From contig JAFIGS010000023.1 of assembly GCA_017849615.1 (NCBI GenBank), forward strand, positions 1-64,000: a stretch of DNA of 64,000 nt. Reading direction: 5' to 3'. Source of the DNA: Pseudolabrys sp. (GTDB lineage: Bacteria > Pseudomonadota > Alphaproteobacteria > Rhizobiales > Xanthobacteraceae). Under the pieces are notes generated by a model that had not been told where the DNA came from, did no database searches, and worked only from the letters and a program-made list of their open reading frames with translations. The position numbers and the translations under genes are program-made. Positions 1 to 8,029 of the stretch are shown in pieces (the stretch's first letter is position 1; each line of letters starts with the position of its first letter).

Positions 1-133
1 ACGGCTACCCGCGGCCTCCCGGGAGCGGGGTTACGAGCCCCGCCCGCAGGCGCCACATCCTGCCCCGTCATCAAGACGTCTCTAGATGACGTCCCCGGCC
101 GGGCCGGACGGATGAAGCCTATCCTATCGTAGG
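1..133. other. left flank of the insertion sequence, no gene recognised
   Basis: GC-rich sequence up to the target-site duplication of the insertion element. No frame gives a recognisable protein. A CGGGG/CCCCG hairpin with a 7-nt loop lies near position 26-42 but has no surrounding tRNA arms. The continuation on the far side of the element begins at 2073. Confidence 0.4.
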
Positions 134-141
134 AATAACAG
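134..141. repeat. target-site duplication, left copy
   Basis: AATAACAG directly abutting the left terminal repeat; the identical octamer abuts the right terminal repeat at 2065-2072. Confidence 0.88.
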
Positions 142-164
142 CGCATTTATATACTTGACAAAAG
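142..164 (+). repeat. left terminal inverted repeat of the IS1595 element
   Basis: 23 bp, an exact reverse complement of 2042-2064. It contains a TTGACA hexamer (155-160) that can serve as the -35 box of an inward promoter for the transposase. Confidence 0.93.
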
Positions 165-182
165 TGTCGGGTCCGCTATTTT
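155..182 (+). promoter_or_regulatory. predicted transposase promoter starting inside the terminal repeat
   Basis: TTGACA (155-160), a 16-bp spacer and TATTTT (177-182). The expected transcription start, 6-7 nt after the -10 box, falls on or beside the transposase ATG at 189, so the message would be leaderless or nearly so. This is read from the sequence and untested. Confidence 0.5.
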
Positions 183-188
183 AGGGTC

Positions 189-1136
189 ATGGTAAAGCTC
201 GCAACCTTCCAGAACCCCATTTTTCAGGACGAAACCAAGGCCCGGGAAGCCCTAGAGGCGGTTCGCTGGCCTGCCGGTCCCTATTGCCCCCATTGCGGCA
301 ACAGCGACCAAGAGAAGGTCGCCAAGGTGGGTGGCGAGAAGCAGTCGCACCGTCCCGGCCTGTTCTACTGCAACGAATGCAAAGGCCAGTTCACGGTCAC
401 CGTGGGCACTGTTTTCGAGCGATCCAAGGTGCCCCTTACCAAGTGGTGGATGGCGGCGCACATGATGAATTCTGGCAAGAACGGCGTCTCGGCTCACGAA
501 ATTCATCGCAGCATCGGCGTCACCTACAAAACCGCTTGGTTCATGATGCATCGCCTCCGCGAAGCCATGTCCGGCATGAGCCCCGGCCCCATGGGCGGCG
601 AAGGGCAGTCGGTGCAGGCGGATGAAACCTATTACGGCAATACGTCGAAGCGGGCCAAGAGCTACCGCAAGGGTCACTCGCGCAAGGCCAGCGTAGTCGC
701 TCTTGTTGAGCCCAAAGGCCGCGTCCGCGCCTTCCATGCCGAACTCGGCATCGGCGCTGATGTGGTGTGGGAAATCCTTGTTACGAACGTTCACCGCTCC
801 AGCGATCTGCACACCGACGAAAGCAAGCTTTACAAGAAAGTCGGGAAGGAATTCGCCTCGCACAAGACCGTCAAGCACGGCTGGAATCAGAGCGGTCACT
901 ACGTCGGCAAGGACGGCCAGACGACCAATGCTGTCGAGAATTTCTTCGGCAACATGAAGCGCAGCCTGCGTGGCACCTACATTCACGTCAGCGAGAAGCA
1001 CCTACAGCGCTATCTCAGCGAATTTGAATTCCGCTACAACAATCGTTCCGGCCTTGGCGTTAGTGATGGGGAACGGACGGCGCGCGCCATGAAGGGTATC
1101 GAAGGCAAGCGCCTGACGTACCGGCCGACTCACTAA
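189..1136 (+). CDS. IS1595-family transposase
   Basis: Transposase of 315 residues that would catalyse cut or copy of the surrounding element at its 23-bp ends. The N-terminus has a zinc ribbon with CPHC at about residue 33 and CNEC at about 60. It is followed by a helical DNA-binding segment and an ISXO2-like DDE catalytic domain, with an early acidic residue in the QADETYYG region, later acidic residues in the HTDES region, and an ENFFGNMKR segment near the C-terminus. The length is normal for the family and the frame is unbroken. The ATG at 189 lies immediately after a predicted -10 box and has no usual ribosome-binding site, so it may be translated from a leaderless message. Base use is closer to the chromosome than that of the passenger segment that follows. 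Confidence 0.93.
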   Translation: MVKLATFQNPIFQDETKAREALEAVRWPAGPYCPHCGNSDQEKVAKVGGEKQSHRPGLFYCNECKGQFTVTVGTVFERSKVPLTKWWMAAHMMNSGKNGVSAHEIHRSIGVTYKTAWFMMHRLREAMSGMSPGPMGGEGQSVQADETYYGNTSKRAKSYRKGHSRKASVVALVEPKGRVRAFHAELGIGADVVWEILVTNVHRSSDLHTDESKLYKKVGKEFASHKTVKHGWNQSGHYVGKDGQTTNAVENFFGNMKRSLRGTYIHVSEKHLQRYLSEFEFRYNNRSGLGVSDGERTARAMKGIEGKRLTYRPTH

Positions 1137-1265
1137 GCTCGAACCCCGGTTTATTCGCCACGCGGCGCAGCGGTTTTTGGCTTGGCGGAAGCGCGTTTTG
1201 GGGCGGGACTCTTAGACTTTTTCGACTTAGAATTGAGCCTCATATCTTCGTGCGGCTTGGGCTTC

Positions 1266-1940
1266 ATGCGCACGAGTGCACCCATGAGGCGTTTTGTGTC
1301 AGCGAGTGATGCCTTAACCATTGGTCAGTTGTCCCGATACGAACTGCAAATAGCGCGCGGAGTATCTCTCGATACATACAGCGACTTCGAGCAGATATTA
1401 ATGGAGTTCTTTGCGCACCTCATCGGTGCAAACATGAAACTCGGCGGCATTGTCTTCTTTCGCCTTACGAACAGCGGATTACGTCAGAAGGTATTAGAAG
1501 ATTTGATCGATGCCAAATTTGGAAGCCAATACGATCAATTCTGGCACGGAACGTCCAAGCAGACCGGATTATTCGGGCTAATAAGGCAACTAGAGCAACG
1601 CCGAAATGAAATAGTCCATTGGAAAGCGGTCGGGTTGACGTCAAAAATGGAGTTTGGCCTTAGGCCGCCCAACCTCTGGAGCGGAAAGAAGGGCACTTCC
1701 ATCTTCATAGAGAACGTGTACGAGTTTGTCGCCAAGGCTGACTGCCTTCGCCACTACGTCGCGAATTTCAACTGGTGGACGGTGCGACGGAAGGAGGACG
1801 AGCCTCTTCCCGAGAAATTTGTGCCATGGCGCGATATATTCTCGCAACCACCAGCCTTTCCTCCTTCCCAAGATCATCCACTATTCCCGATCTGGAAAGC
1901 TCCGCAAAACCGGCGTCTATCATTGCGTCGGAAATCGTAA
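1266..1940 (+). CDS. passenger protein with HEPN-like RNxxxH motif
   Basis: Hypothetical protein of about 224 residues inside the insertion sequence, transcribed in the same direction as the transposase 130 bp upstream. The middle is helical and holds the peptide RRNEIVHW, matching the R-N-x3-H pattern of HEPN-fold RNases and abortive-infection or toxin proteins. I see no other recognisable domain. The start is unsure: ATG at 1266 is chosen, ATG at 1284 and TTG at 1182 are in frame, and none has a good ribosome-binding site. Composition is more AT-rich than its neighbours, consistent with a transferred cargo gene. Its last 170 bp run antisense to another plausible gene (1768-1959). The HEPN link rests on one motif only. 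Confidence 0.6.
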   Translation: MRTSAPMRRFVSASDALTIGQLSRYELQIARGVSLDTYSDFEQILMEFFAHLIGANMKLGGIVFFRLTNSGLRQKVLEDLIDAKFGSQYDQFWHGTSKQTGLFGLIRQLEQRRNEIVHWKAVGLTSKMEFGLRPPNLWSGKKGTSIFIENVYEFVAKADCLRHYVANFNWWTVRRKEDEPLPEKFVPWRDIFSQPPAFPPSQDHPLFPIWKAPQNRRLSLRRKS

Positions 1941-1959
1941 TTTCGTCATTCGCATCCAT
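1768..1959 (-). CDS. small passenger protein of 63 residues, unknown function
   Basis: Short leftward gene near the right end of the insertion sequence. The first 50 residues look protein-like: MDANDEITISDAMIDAG, then a charged helix with KEERLVVARIYRAM. I recall similar small proteins of unknown function in rhizobial genomes but cannot name a family. The ATG has a strong ribosome-binding site, AAGGTGA, six bases upstream, the best of any frame in this part of the element. The right terminal repeat supplies a possible inward -35 box for it. It overlaps the 3' end of the rightward passenger gene by 173 bp on the opposite strand, so either both are real or one is a shadow; the initiation signal favours this one being expressed. 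Confidence 0.5.
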   Translation of the reverse strand: MDANDEITISDAMIDAGFAELSRSGIVDDLGKEERLVVARIYRAMAQISREEARPPSVAPSTS

Positions 1960-2041
1960 AGCGTTTCACCTTTGTTTGGCGAAACGCACCTACATCCTGT
2001 CAAAAGCTACCCTGTCTGTACCAAAATGGGTCTATAGTCCG

Positions 2042-2064
2042 CTTTTGTCAAGTATATAAATGCG
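2042..2064 (-). repeat. right terminal inverted repeat of the IS1595 element
   Basis: 23 bp, an exact reverse complement of 142-164. The same TTGACA hexamer (complement of 2046-2051) points inward, towards the leftward passenger gene at 1768-1959. Confidence 0.93.
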
Positions 2065-2072
2065 AATAACAG
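2065..2072. repeat. target-site duplication, right copy
   Basis: AATAACAG directly abutting the right terminal repeat, identical to 134-141. Confidence 0.88.
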
Positions 2073-2092
2073 TCAAGGACTATTTTCTATTC

Positions 2093-2195
2093 GTCATTCC
2101 GGGGCATCGCGAAGCGATGGGCCCGGAATCCAGCCCCAAGGGCAGAGCGTGCCGCTGGATTCCGGGTTCGCGCTTTCAGCGCGCCTCGGAATGAC
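2093..2195. repeat. dispersed palindromic intergenic repeat, GTCATTCCGG type
   Basis: Begins GTCATTCCGGGGC, contains inner inverted repeats (CGCGAAGCG; CCGGAATCCAG against CTGGATTCCGG) and ends CGGAATGAC. The same outer arms are found at 8812-8913. It is a non-coding repeat of the kind scattered between genes in this bacterial group. Confidence 0.8.
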
Positions 2196-2202
2196 AAGGG
2201 GA

Positions 2203-2356
2203 GCCCGTAGCCCGGGTGAGCGAAGCGAAACCCGGGAACGATCTCGAGGCTGCCCCCGGATTTCGCGGAGCCTGTCATCGGGCGGCGCTTGGCGCCGACC
2301 CGTTGGCTCATCCGGGCCACGAGATTGGCCTGCTGCGCGAGCGCCCGGGAATGACG
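2203..2356. repeat. dispersed repeat, GCCCGTAGCCCGG type, fused to the previous repeat
   Basis: Starts GCCCGTAGCCCGGGTGAGCG, with AGCGAAGCGAAACCCGGG a few bases later; the same core recurs at 21894-21963. The tail to 2356 is a further GC-rich palindromic mosaic ending CCCGGGAATGACGG. No gene fits this stretch. Confidence 0.7.
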
Positions 2357-2357
2357 G

Positions 2358-2810
2358 TTATTGCGGCGGCGGGGGCAGGAACATGACCTCGTGGCGGGCC
2401 GACAGTTCGACCACCGCGTCCGGGACCTGCTCCTTCATCGAATGGATCGCCCAGAACAGGTCGTAGAGCTTGCGGGTCGGCGACACCCAGAAGAAGCACT
2501 TCACTGTTTGATCCTGCTTGTTGAAGATGCCGTGCGGCAGGCCCATCGGCAGGCGGATGACATCGCCCGGCTGCGCCACGAAATCCTTGCCGTCGAGCAT
2601 GAGGTCGAGACGGCCCTCGAACAGGTAGATGAACTCATCCTGCGTCGGGTGGATATGCGGCGGCACGAAGGTGCCCGGCGGAAATGTCGCGTGCCAGGAG
2701 AACGAACTCTCGCACAAGGTCTTCGGCACATAGGTCTGGCCGAGAATATTCCACGAGATGCCTTCGATCCCGGTGCCGGCCTTGGTGATCCCGGCGGTCA
2801 GCGTCTGCAT
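2358..2810 (-). CDS. single-domain cupin protein
   Basis: Small protein of 150 residues with one cupin_2-type barrel. The metal-binding motif PPHIHPTQDEF (two His, then Glu) lies near residues 50-62 and the second motif PGDVIRLPMGLPHG, with its single His, near residues 85-100. This matches a mononuclear metal cupin: a small dioxygenase, isomerase or ligand sensor. The start at 2810 has GGAG nine bases upstream; an upstream in-frame ATG at 2930 would add 40 low-complexity residues and is unlikely. The gene is divergent from the ABC transporter operon at 3178 and may share its regulation, but there is no direct evidence of a joint role. The substrate cannot be told from sequence. Confidence 0.82.
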   Translation of the reverse strand: MQTLTAGITKAGTGIEGISWNILGQTYVPKTLCESSFSWHATFPPGTFVPPHIHPTQDEFIYLFEGRLDLMLDGKDFVAQPGDVIRLPMGLPHGIFNKQDQTVKCFFWVSPTRKLYDLFWAIHSMKEQVPDAVVELSARHEVMFLPPPPQ

Positions 2811-3177
2811 GTCATTACTCCGATGGTTCGTGGTCGATGGCGGCGCCGGGGCGGCGACGGGTGCGGCCGATGCCGCAGTGCGGTGATCCAGCCAGGCCTT
2901 CAGCGTCGCGGGGAGGATGCCGAACGGCAACGCGTTAATCCTTTCACGGAAACCTCAGGTCCCACTCTAGCACGCGGCTTTTCGCGCGAACGACAAACCG
3001 TGCATTGCAGTAAATAGTGCCAGCCGCCCGCTCCCATGCTCAAAGATAGTGCTTCACAGGGCAGATATTTTAAATCTAAAATATCTCCCTCAGAGTAGCC
3101 AGGTCAATGGTGGCCGGGCATAGTTCGGCAGCGGGCAAGCACAACCTTGCCCCGTCAATTCGGGAAGGGGTAGAGCA
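2811..3177. other. divergent promoter region between the cupin gene and the ABC transporter operon
   Basis: About 370 bases without a gene. They must hold the promoters for both directions. The only strong structure seen is the perfect inverted repeat at 3063-3086. Confidence 0.5.
3063..3086. promoter_or_regulatory. perfect inverted repeat, likely operator of the transporter operon
   Basis: AGATATTTTA, a 4-nt spacer AATC, then TAAAATATCT: two exact 10-bp arms in an AT-rich island inside GC-rich DNA. It lies 92 bp before the binding-protein ATG. Symmetry, arm length and position suit a dimeric repressor or activator site. Which regulator binds is unknown; no regulator gene lies next to the operon. 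Confidence 0.6.
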
Positions 3178-4359
3178 ATGGCCAATAAATTGCTGATGTC
3201 GGTTGCCGCAGCCGCGATCATGGTCGCGAGCGGCGCGCAGGGCCCAGCCTTTGCGCAGGAAAAACTGAAAATCGGTGTCGTCACCACGCTGTCGGGCCCG
3301 GCCGCCGTGCTCGGCCAGCAGCTCCGCAACGGTCTGCAACTCGCGGTCAAGGACAATGGCGGCAAGCTCGGCGGCCGCGAAGTCGAACTCATCATCCAGG
3401 ACGACGAGCTCAAGCCGGACGTCGCCGTCTCCAAGGCCAAGGCTCTGGTGGACCGCGACAAGGTCGATTTCGTCGTCGGCCCGATCTTCTCCAATATTCT
3501 CGTCGCGATCATGAAGCCGGTGACCGAAGGCGGCACCATCCTGATCTCCCCGAACGCCGGCACGTCGAACTTCGCCGGCAAGGACTGCAACCCGAACTTC
3601 TTCGTCACCTCCTATCAGAACGATCAGAACCACGAGGTGATGGGCAAGTATGCGCAGGATGCCGGCATCAAGAAGCCGTTCATCATGGCGCCGAACTATC
3701 CGGCCGGTAAGGACTCCTTGTCGGGCTTCAAGCGCTTCTACAAGGGCGAGCTCGCCGACGAAATCTATGTGCCGCTCAATCAGCTCGACTATTCGGCCGA
3801 ACTGTCGAAGATCGCCGCTTCCGGCGCCGACGCGGTGTTCGTGTTCCTGCCCGGCGGCATGGGCGTGAATTTCGTCAAGCAGTTCCGCCAGGCCGGCCTC
3901 GCCGACAAGGTCAAGTTCCTCTCCGCCTTCACCGTCGATGAATCGACGCTACCGGCGCAGAAGGAAGCCGCGCTCGGCTTCTTCGGCGGCGCCAACTGGG
4001 CGCCCGATCTCGACAACCCGCAGAACAAGAAATTCGTCGCCGGCTACGAAAAGGAATATGGCGGCGCCATTCCCGGCTCCTACGCTTTCCAGGCCTACGA
4101 CGCCGGCCTGCTGATCGACGGTGCGCTGAAGGCGACCGGCGGCAAGACCGACAACAAGGACGCGCTGCGGGCGGCCATGAAGAAGGCGCCGTTCACCTCG
4201 CTGCGAGGCAAGTTCAAGTTCGGCAACAACAACTATCCGATCCAGGACTTCTACCAGGTGAAGGTGGTGCAGGTCGGCGACAAGTTCGCCACCTCGATCG
4301 ACAAGAAGGTGTTCACGGATTACCAGGATCCGCACGCCAAAGACTGTTCGATGAAGTAG
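3178..4359 (+). CDS. ABC transporter periplasmic binding protein, LivK/aromatic-acid type
   Basis: Periplasmic solute-binding protein of 393 residues, first gene of a Liv-type operon. The N-terminus is a Sec signal peptide (MANKLLMSVAAAAI, cleavage near AFAQ-EK at about residue 24), followed by the type-I binding fold start KIGVVTTLSGPAAVLGQQ typical of peripla_BP_6 proteins. Cysteines in KDCNPNFF (about 143) and KDCSMK (C-terminus) could form a disulfide. Members of this family bind branched-chain amino acids, amides, or aromatic and aliphatic carboxylates; the ligand here is not evident. The presence of a CoA-enzyme-fold gene at the end of the operon favours a carboxylate over an amino acid, as an inference only. 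The ATG follows GGGGTAGAGCA, an acceptable ribosome-binding site. Confidence 0.9.
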   Translation: MANKLLMSVAAAAIMVASGAQGPAFAQEKLKIGVVTTLSGPAAVLGQQLRNGLQLAVKDNGGKLGGREVELIIQDDELKPDVAVSKAKALVDRDKVDFVVGPIFSNILVAIMKPVTEGGTILISPNAGTSNFAGKDCNPNFFVTSYQNDQNHEVMGKYAQDAGIKKPFIMAPNYPAGKDSLSGFKRFYKGELADEIYVPLNQLDYSAELSKIAASGADAVFVFLPGGMGVNFVKQFRQAGLADKVKFLSAFTVDESTLPAQKEAALGFFGGANWAPDLDNPQNKKFVAGYEKEYGGAIPGSYAFQAYDAGLLIDGALKATGGKTDNKDALRAAMKKAPFTSLRGKFKFGNNNYPIQDFYQVKVVQVGDKFATSIDKKVFTDYQDPHAKDCSMK

Positions 4360-4369
4360 GCTTTCTTCA

Positions 4370-4490
4370 CCTCTCCCATAGGGAGAGGTCGGATTGCGAA
4401 GCAATCCGGGTGAGGGGTTAGGGACTATCGTTGTGTCACTTACCCCCTCACCCCAACCCTCTCCCCCAAGGGGAGAGGGGGCGCGCCGAG
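4370..4490. repeat. dispersed repeat with CCTCTCCC/GGGAGAGG hairpins
   Basis: Two hairpins, CCTCTCCCATAGGGAGAGG and CCTCTCCCCCAAGGGGAGAGG, separated by a CCGGGTGAGGGG segment. It fills the gap between the binding-protein gene and the permease gene. As RNA, this would fold strongly and could protect or terminate the upstream message, letting the binding protein be made in excess over the permeases. Confidence 0.7.
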
Positions 4491-4552
4491 CAAGCCGCCG
4501 GCGCATCAATTCACCTCTGCCTTTATGCTCGGGGTGAGCAGGATTAGAAATA

Positions 4553-5479
4553 ATGTCCTTCACCCTCTTCATTGTCCAAACGCTCAACGGCCTGCAGTTC
4601 GGCGTGCTGCTGTTCCTGATCGCGGCCGGGCTCACGCTCGTGTTCGGCGTCATGGACTTCATCAACCTCGCGCACGGCGTCCAGTACATGCTGGGCGCCT
4701 ATCTCGCGGTGATGTTCTACGCGCTGACCGGCTCGTTCGTGCTGGCGCTGATCCTCGCGCTTATCGCGGCGCTGGCCTTCGGCCTGCTGCTCGAATTCAC
4801 CGTGTTCCGCCATCTCTATGATCGCGACCATCTCGAACAGGTGATCGCCACCTTCGGCATCATCATTTTCCTCAATCAGGCGGTGAAGGTCGTCTGGGGC
4901 GCCGCGCCGCTCAACCTGCCGATCCCCGAGGCGCTGGCCGGCACCGTGCAACTGATGCCGGGCCTGGTCTATCCGGTGTGGCGGCTGGTCATCATCGCCT
5001 CCGGCCTCATCGTGGCGCTGATGCTGTACCTGCTGGTGTCGCGCACGCGCGTCGGCATGCTGGTGCGCGCCGGCGCCACCCATGCCCGCATCGTGTCGGC
5101 GCTCGGCGTCGATATCCGCCGCCTGTTCATGATCGTGTTCGGCTTCGGCACCATGCTCGCCGCATTCGCCGGCGTCATGATCGCGCCGATCCTGTCGGTC
5201 GAGCCCGGCATGGGCGACTCGGTGCTGATCCTCGCCTTCGTCGTCATCGTCATCGGCGGCATCGGCTCGATGCGCGGCGCCTTCATGGCGGCGCTGCTGA
5301 TCGGCCTCGTCGATACGCTCGGCCGCTCCTTCATGATCGACATCCTGCGTCTCGTCATGCCGCCGTCGCCGGCGCGCACCGTGGGCCCGGCCATCGCCTC
5401 GATGCTGATCTACGTGCTGATGGCGCTGGTGCTGTACTTCCGGCCGGCCGGGCTGTTCCCCGCCAAGGGACGGTCGTGA
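4553..5479 (+). CDS. livH: branched-chain-amino-acid-type ABC permease, LivH family
   Basis: Inner-membrane permease of 308 residues with about eight hydrophobic segments. It has the family N-terminus (QTLNGLQFGVLLFLIAAGLTLVFGVMDFINLAHG, here interrupted by no gap) and the C-terminal cytoplasmic coupling loop region around GGIGSMRGAF (residues 239-249), typical of LivH. It pairs with the LivM homologue 10 bp downstream to form the transmembrane channel. The ATG at 4553 is chosen because it puts the first membrane helix at the N-terminus. Substrate as for the operon. Confidence 0.92.
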   Translation: MSFTLFIVQTLNGLQFGVLLFLIAAGLTLVFGVMDFINLAHGVQYMLGAYLAVMFYALTGSFVLALILALIAALAFGLLLEFTVFRHLYDRDHLEQVIATFGIIIFLNQAVKVVWGAAPLNLPIPEALAGTVQLMPGLVYPVWRLVIIASGLIVALMLYLLVSRTRVGMLVRAGATHARIVSALGVDIRRLFMIVFGFGTMLAAFAGVMIAPILSVEPGMGDSVLILAFVVIVIGGIGSMRGAFMAALLIGLVDTLGRSFMIDILRLVMPPSPARTVGPAIASMLIYVLMALVLYFRPAGLFPAKGRS

Positions 5480-5489
5480 TGGGGCGCTC

Positions 5490-6465
5490 ATGAGCATGCT
5501 CGCTCCCGCTATGCCGGTCCGCAGATCCGCGCGCACCGAGATCGCCGTGGCGGCGATCTTCATCGCGCTGGCGCTGGTGCCCTTCGCCGCCGCCTATGGC
5601 GCGCAGGGCTATATCCTCAGCCTGTTCGTCCGCGTCATGGTGTTCGCCATCGCGGCGCTGGCGGTGGATTTCCTCTGCGGCTTCGGCGGCCTCATCACCT
5701 TCGGCCATGCCGCCTTCATCGGCCTGGGCGCCTATACGGTGGCGATCGCCGGCGCGCATGGCGTCACCGACATGGCGATCACGCTGCCGCTGGCGATCCT
5801 GGTCAGCGCGCTGTTCGCCTATGTCACCGGCACGATCTGCCTGCGCACCAGCGGCGTCTACTTCATCATGATCACTTTGGCCTTCGGTCAGATGGCCTAT
5901 TTCATCGCCGGCTCGCTGGCGCCTTACGGCGGCGACGACGGCATCACCTTGCCGGCGCGCTCGACCCTGTTCGGCCTCGCCGTGTTCAAGGACGACCGCG
6001 CGCTGTATTACGTCACGCTCGGCTTCCTCGCCGGCGCCTACTTCCTGCTGCGCGCCGTGGTCTATTCGCGCTTCGGCCGCGTGTTCCGCGGCGCGCGCGA
6101 GAACCCGACGCGCATGGCGACCATCGGCTTCGACGTGTTCCGCTATCAGCGCATCGGCTATGTGATCGCCGGCGCGCTCGGCGGCCTCGCCGGTTTCCTG
6201 CTCGCCAACGCCACCGAGTTCGTCAGCCCGGCCTACATGTCGTGGCAGCGCTCGGGCGAACTCATCATCATGGTGATCTTCGGCGGGCTGGGCACGCTGT
6301 ACGGCGCCATTGTCGGCGCCGCGTCGTTCCTGCTGCTGGAGGAAGTGCTGGCCGGCTTCACCGAGAACTGGAAGCTGATCTTCGGCCCGCTGCTGGTGCT
6401 GATCGTGCTGTTCGCTCGCGGCGGCATGGTCGGCCTCGTCACCTCGATCAAGGCGAGGCTCACCC

Positions 6466-6473
<8 letters not shown>
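5490..6473 (+). CDS. livM: branched-chain-amino-acid-type ABC permease, LivM family
   Basis: Second inner-membrane permease, 327 residues and about nine to ten hydrophobic segments. Family hallmarks are FLCGFGGLITFGHAAFIGLGAY-type sequence near residues 60-80 and the coupling loop MVIFGGLGTLYGAIVGA near 262-280. Start ATG at 5490, ten bases after livH stops. Its 3' end overlaps the GTG start of the following ATPase gene by 8 bp, so the two are translationally coupled. Confidence 0.92.
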
Positions 6474-7217
<744 letters not shown>

Positions 7218-7218
<1 letters not shown>

Positions 7219-7916
7219 TGCTCCGCGTCGAGAACCTCGCCGCCTCCTACGGCCCCGCCCAGGTGCTGTTCGACATCTCGTTCTCCGTCAATGACGGCGA
7301 GGTGGTGACGCTGATCGGCCGCAACGGCATGGGCAAGACCACCACCATCTTCACGCTGATGGGGCTGGTGCCGCCGCAGGCCGGCACCGCCAGCTTCGAC
7401 GGCAAGAAGCTGCTCGGCCTGCCGCCCTATTCCATCGCGCAGACCGGCATCGGCCTGGTGCCGGAAGGCCGCCAGATTTTCCCGACGCTCAGCGTCGAGG
7501 AGAACCTGATCGCCACCAACGCCGCGCGGTTCGGCGCGCCGCAATGGACGCTCAAGCGCGTTTACGAGCTGTTCCCCTCGCTCGCCTCGCGCAAGAGCAA
7601 CATGGGCAACCAGTTGTCCGGCGGCGAGCAGCAGATGCTGGCGATCGGCCGCGCGCTGATGACCAATCCGAAGCTGCTGATTCTCGATGAGGCGACCGAA
7701 GGCCTCGCGCCGAAGATCCGCACCGAAATCTGGCACTGCCTGATGCTGCTCAAGAAGCAGGGCCAGGCGATTCTCGTCGTCGACAAGCACATCAGCGCGC
7801 TGATGAAGATCGCCGACCGCCATGTGGTGATCGAGAAAGGCCGCACGGTGTGGAGCGGCACCTCGGCCGAGCTCGCCGCCGACACCAGCGTGCGGCAGCG
7901 CTATTTGCAGGTGTGA
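7218..7916 (+). CDS. livF: ABC transporter ATP-binding protein, LivF family
   Basis: Second ATPase of the transporter, 232 residues. Walker A GRNGMGKTT (about 34-42), signature LSGGEQQMLAIGRAL (about 134-148), Walker B LLILDEATEGLAP and a VVDKH switch region where the family commonly has VEQN. The ATG overlaps the livG stop by one base. Last gene of the transporter proper; a hairpin-forming repeat follows at 7932-8012. Confidence 0.92.
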
Positions 7917-7931
7917 TTCTTCCACCGCTCA

Positions 7932-8012
7932 CCCCCGCGAAAGCGGGGATGCAGAGGCGACACGCACTTTTTCATACTATAAGAGAAGACTGGATCCCCG
8001 CTTTCGCGGGAT
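7932..8012. repeat. dispersed inverted repeat, CCCCCGCGAAAGCGGGGAT type
   Basis: The arm CCCCCGCGAAAGCGGGGAT (7932-7950) is itself a hairpin and is repeated in inverted form at 7994-8012 (ATCCCCGCTTTCGCGGGAT). It sits between livF and the crotonase gene and may act as a terminator or mRNA stabiliser. This is one of the intergenic repeat types common in the group. Confidence 0.7.
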
Positions 8013-8029
8013 GAGCGGAGTATGACGCC

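Larger units (their letters stand above)
142..2064 (+). mobile_element. IS1595-family insertion sequence with passenger genes
   Basis: A 1,923-bp element bounded by perfect 23-bp terminal inverted repeats (142-164 and 2042-2064) and flanked by an 8-bp direct repeat AATAACAG (134-141 and 2065-2072). Eight-base duplications are known for the IS1595 family, and the element encodes an IS1595-type transposase (189-1136). The right 0.8 kb is visibly more AT-rich than the surrounding genome and carries passenger reading frames that are not needed for transposition. Intact ends, an identical target duplication and an intact transposase suggest a recent insertion. Passenger-bearing subgroups are known in this family; the subgroup assignment would need a search. 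Confidence 0.93.

Noticed and set aside
20-55. tRNA-like arm: CGGGG stem, 7-nt loop TTACGAG, CCCCG
   Set aside because: No D arm, T arm or acceptor stem can be built around it on either strand, and the loop lacks the conserved TTC of a T loop.
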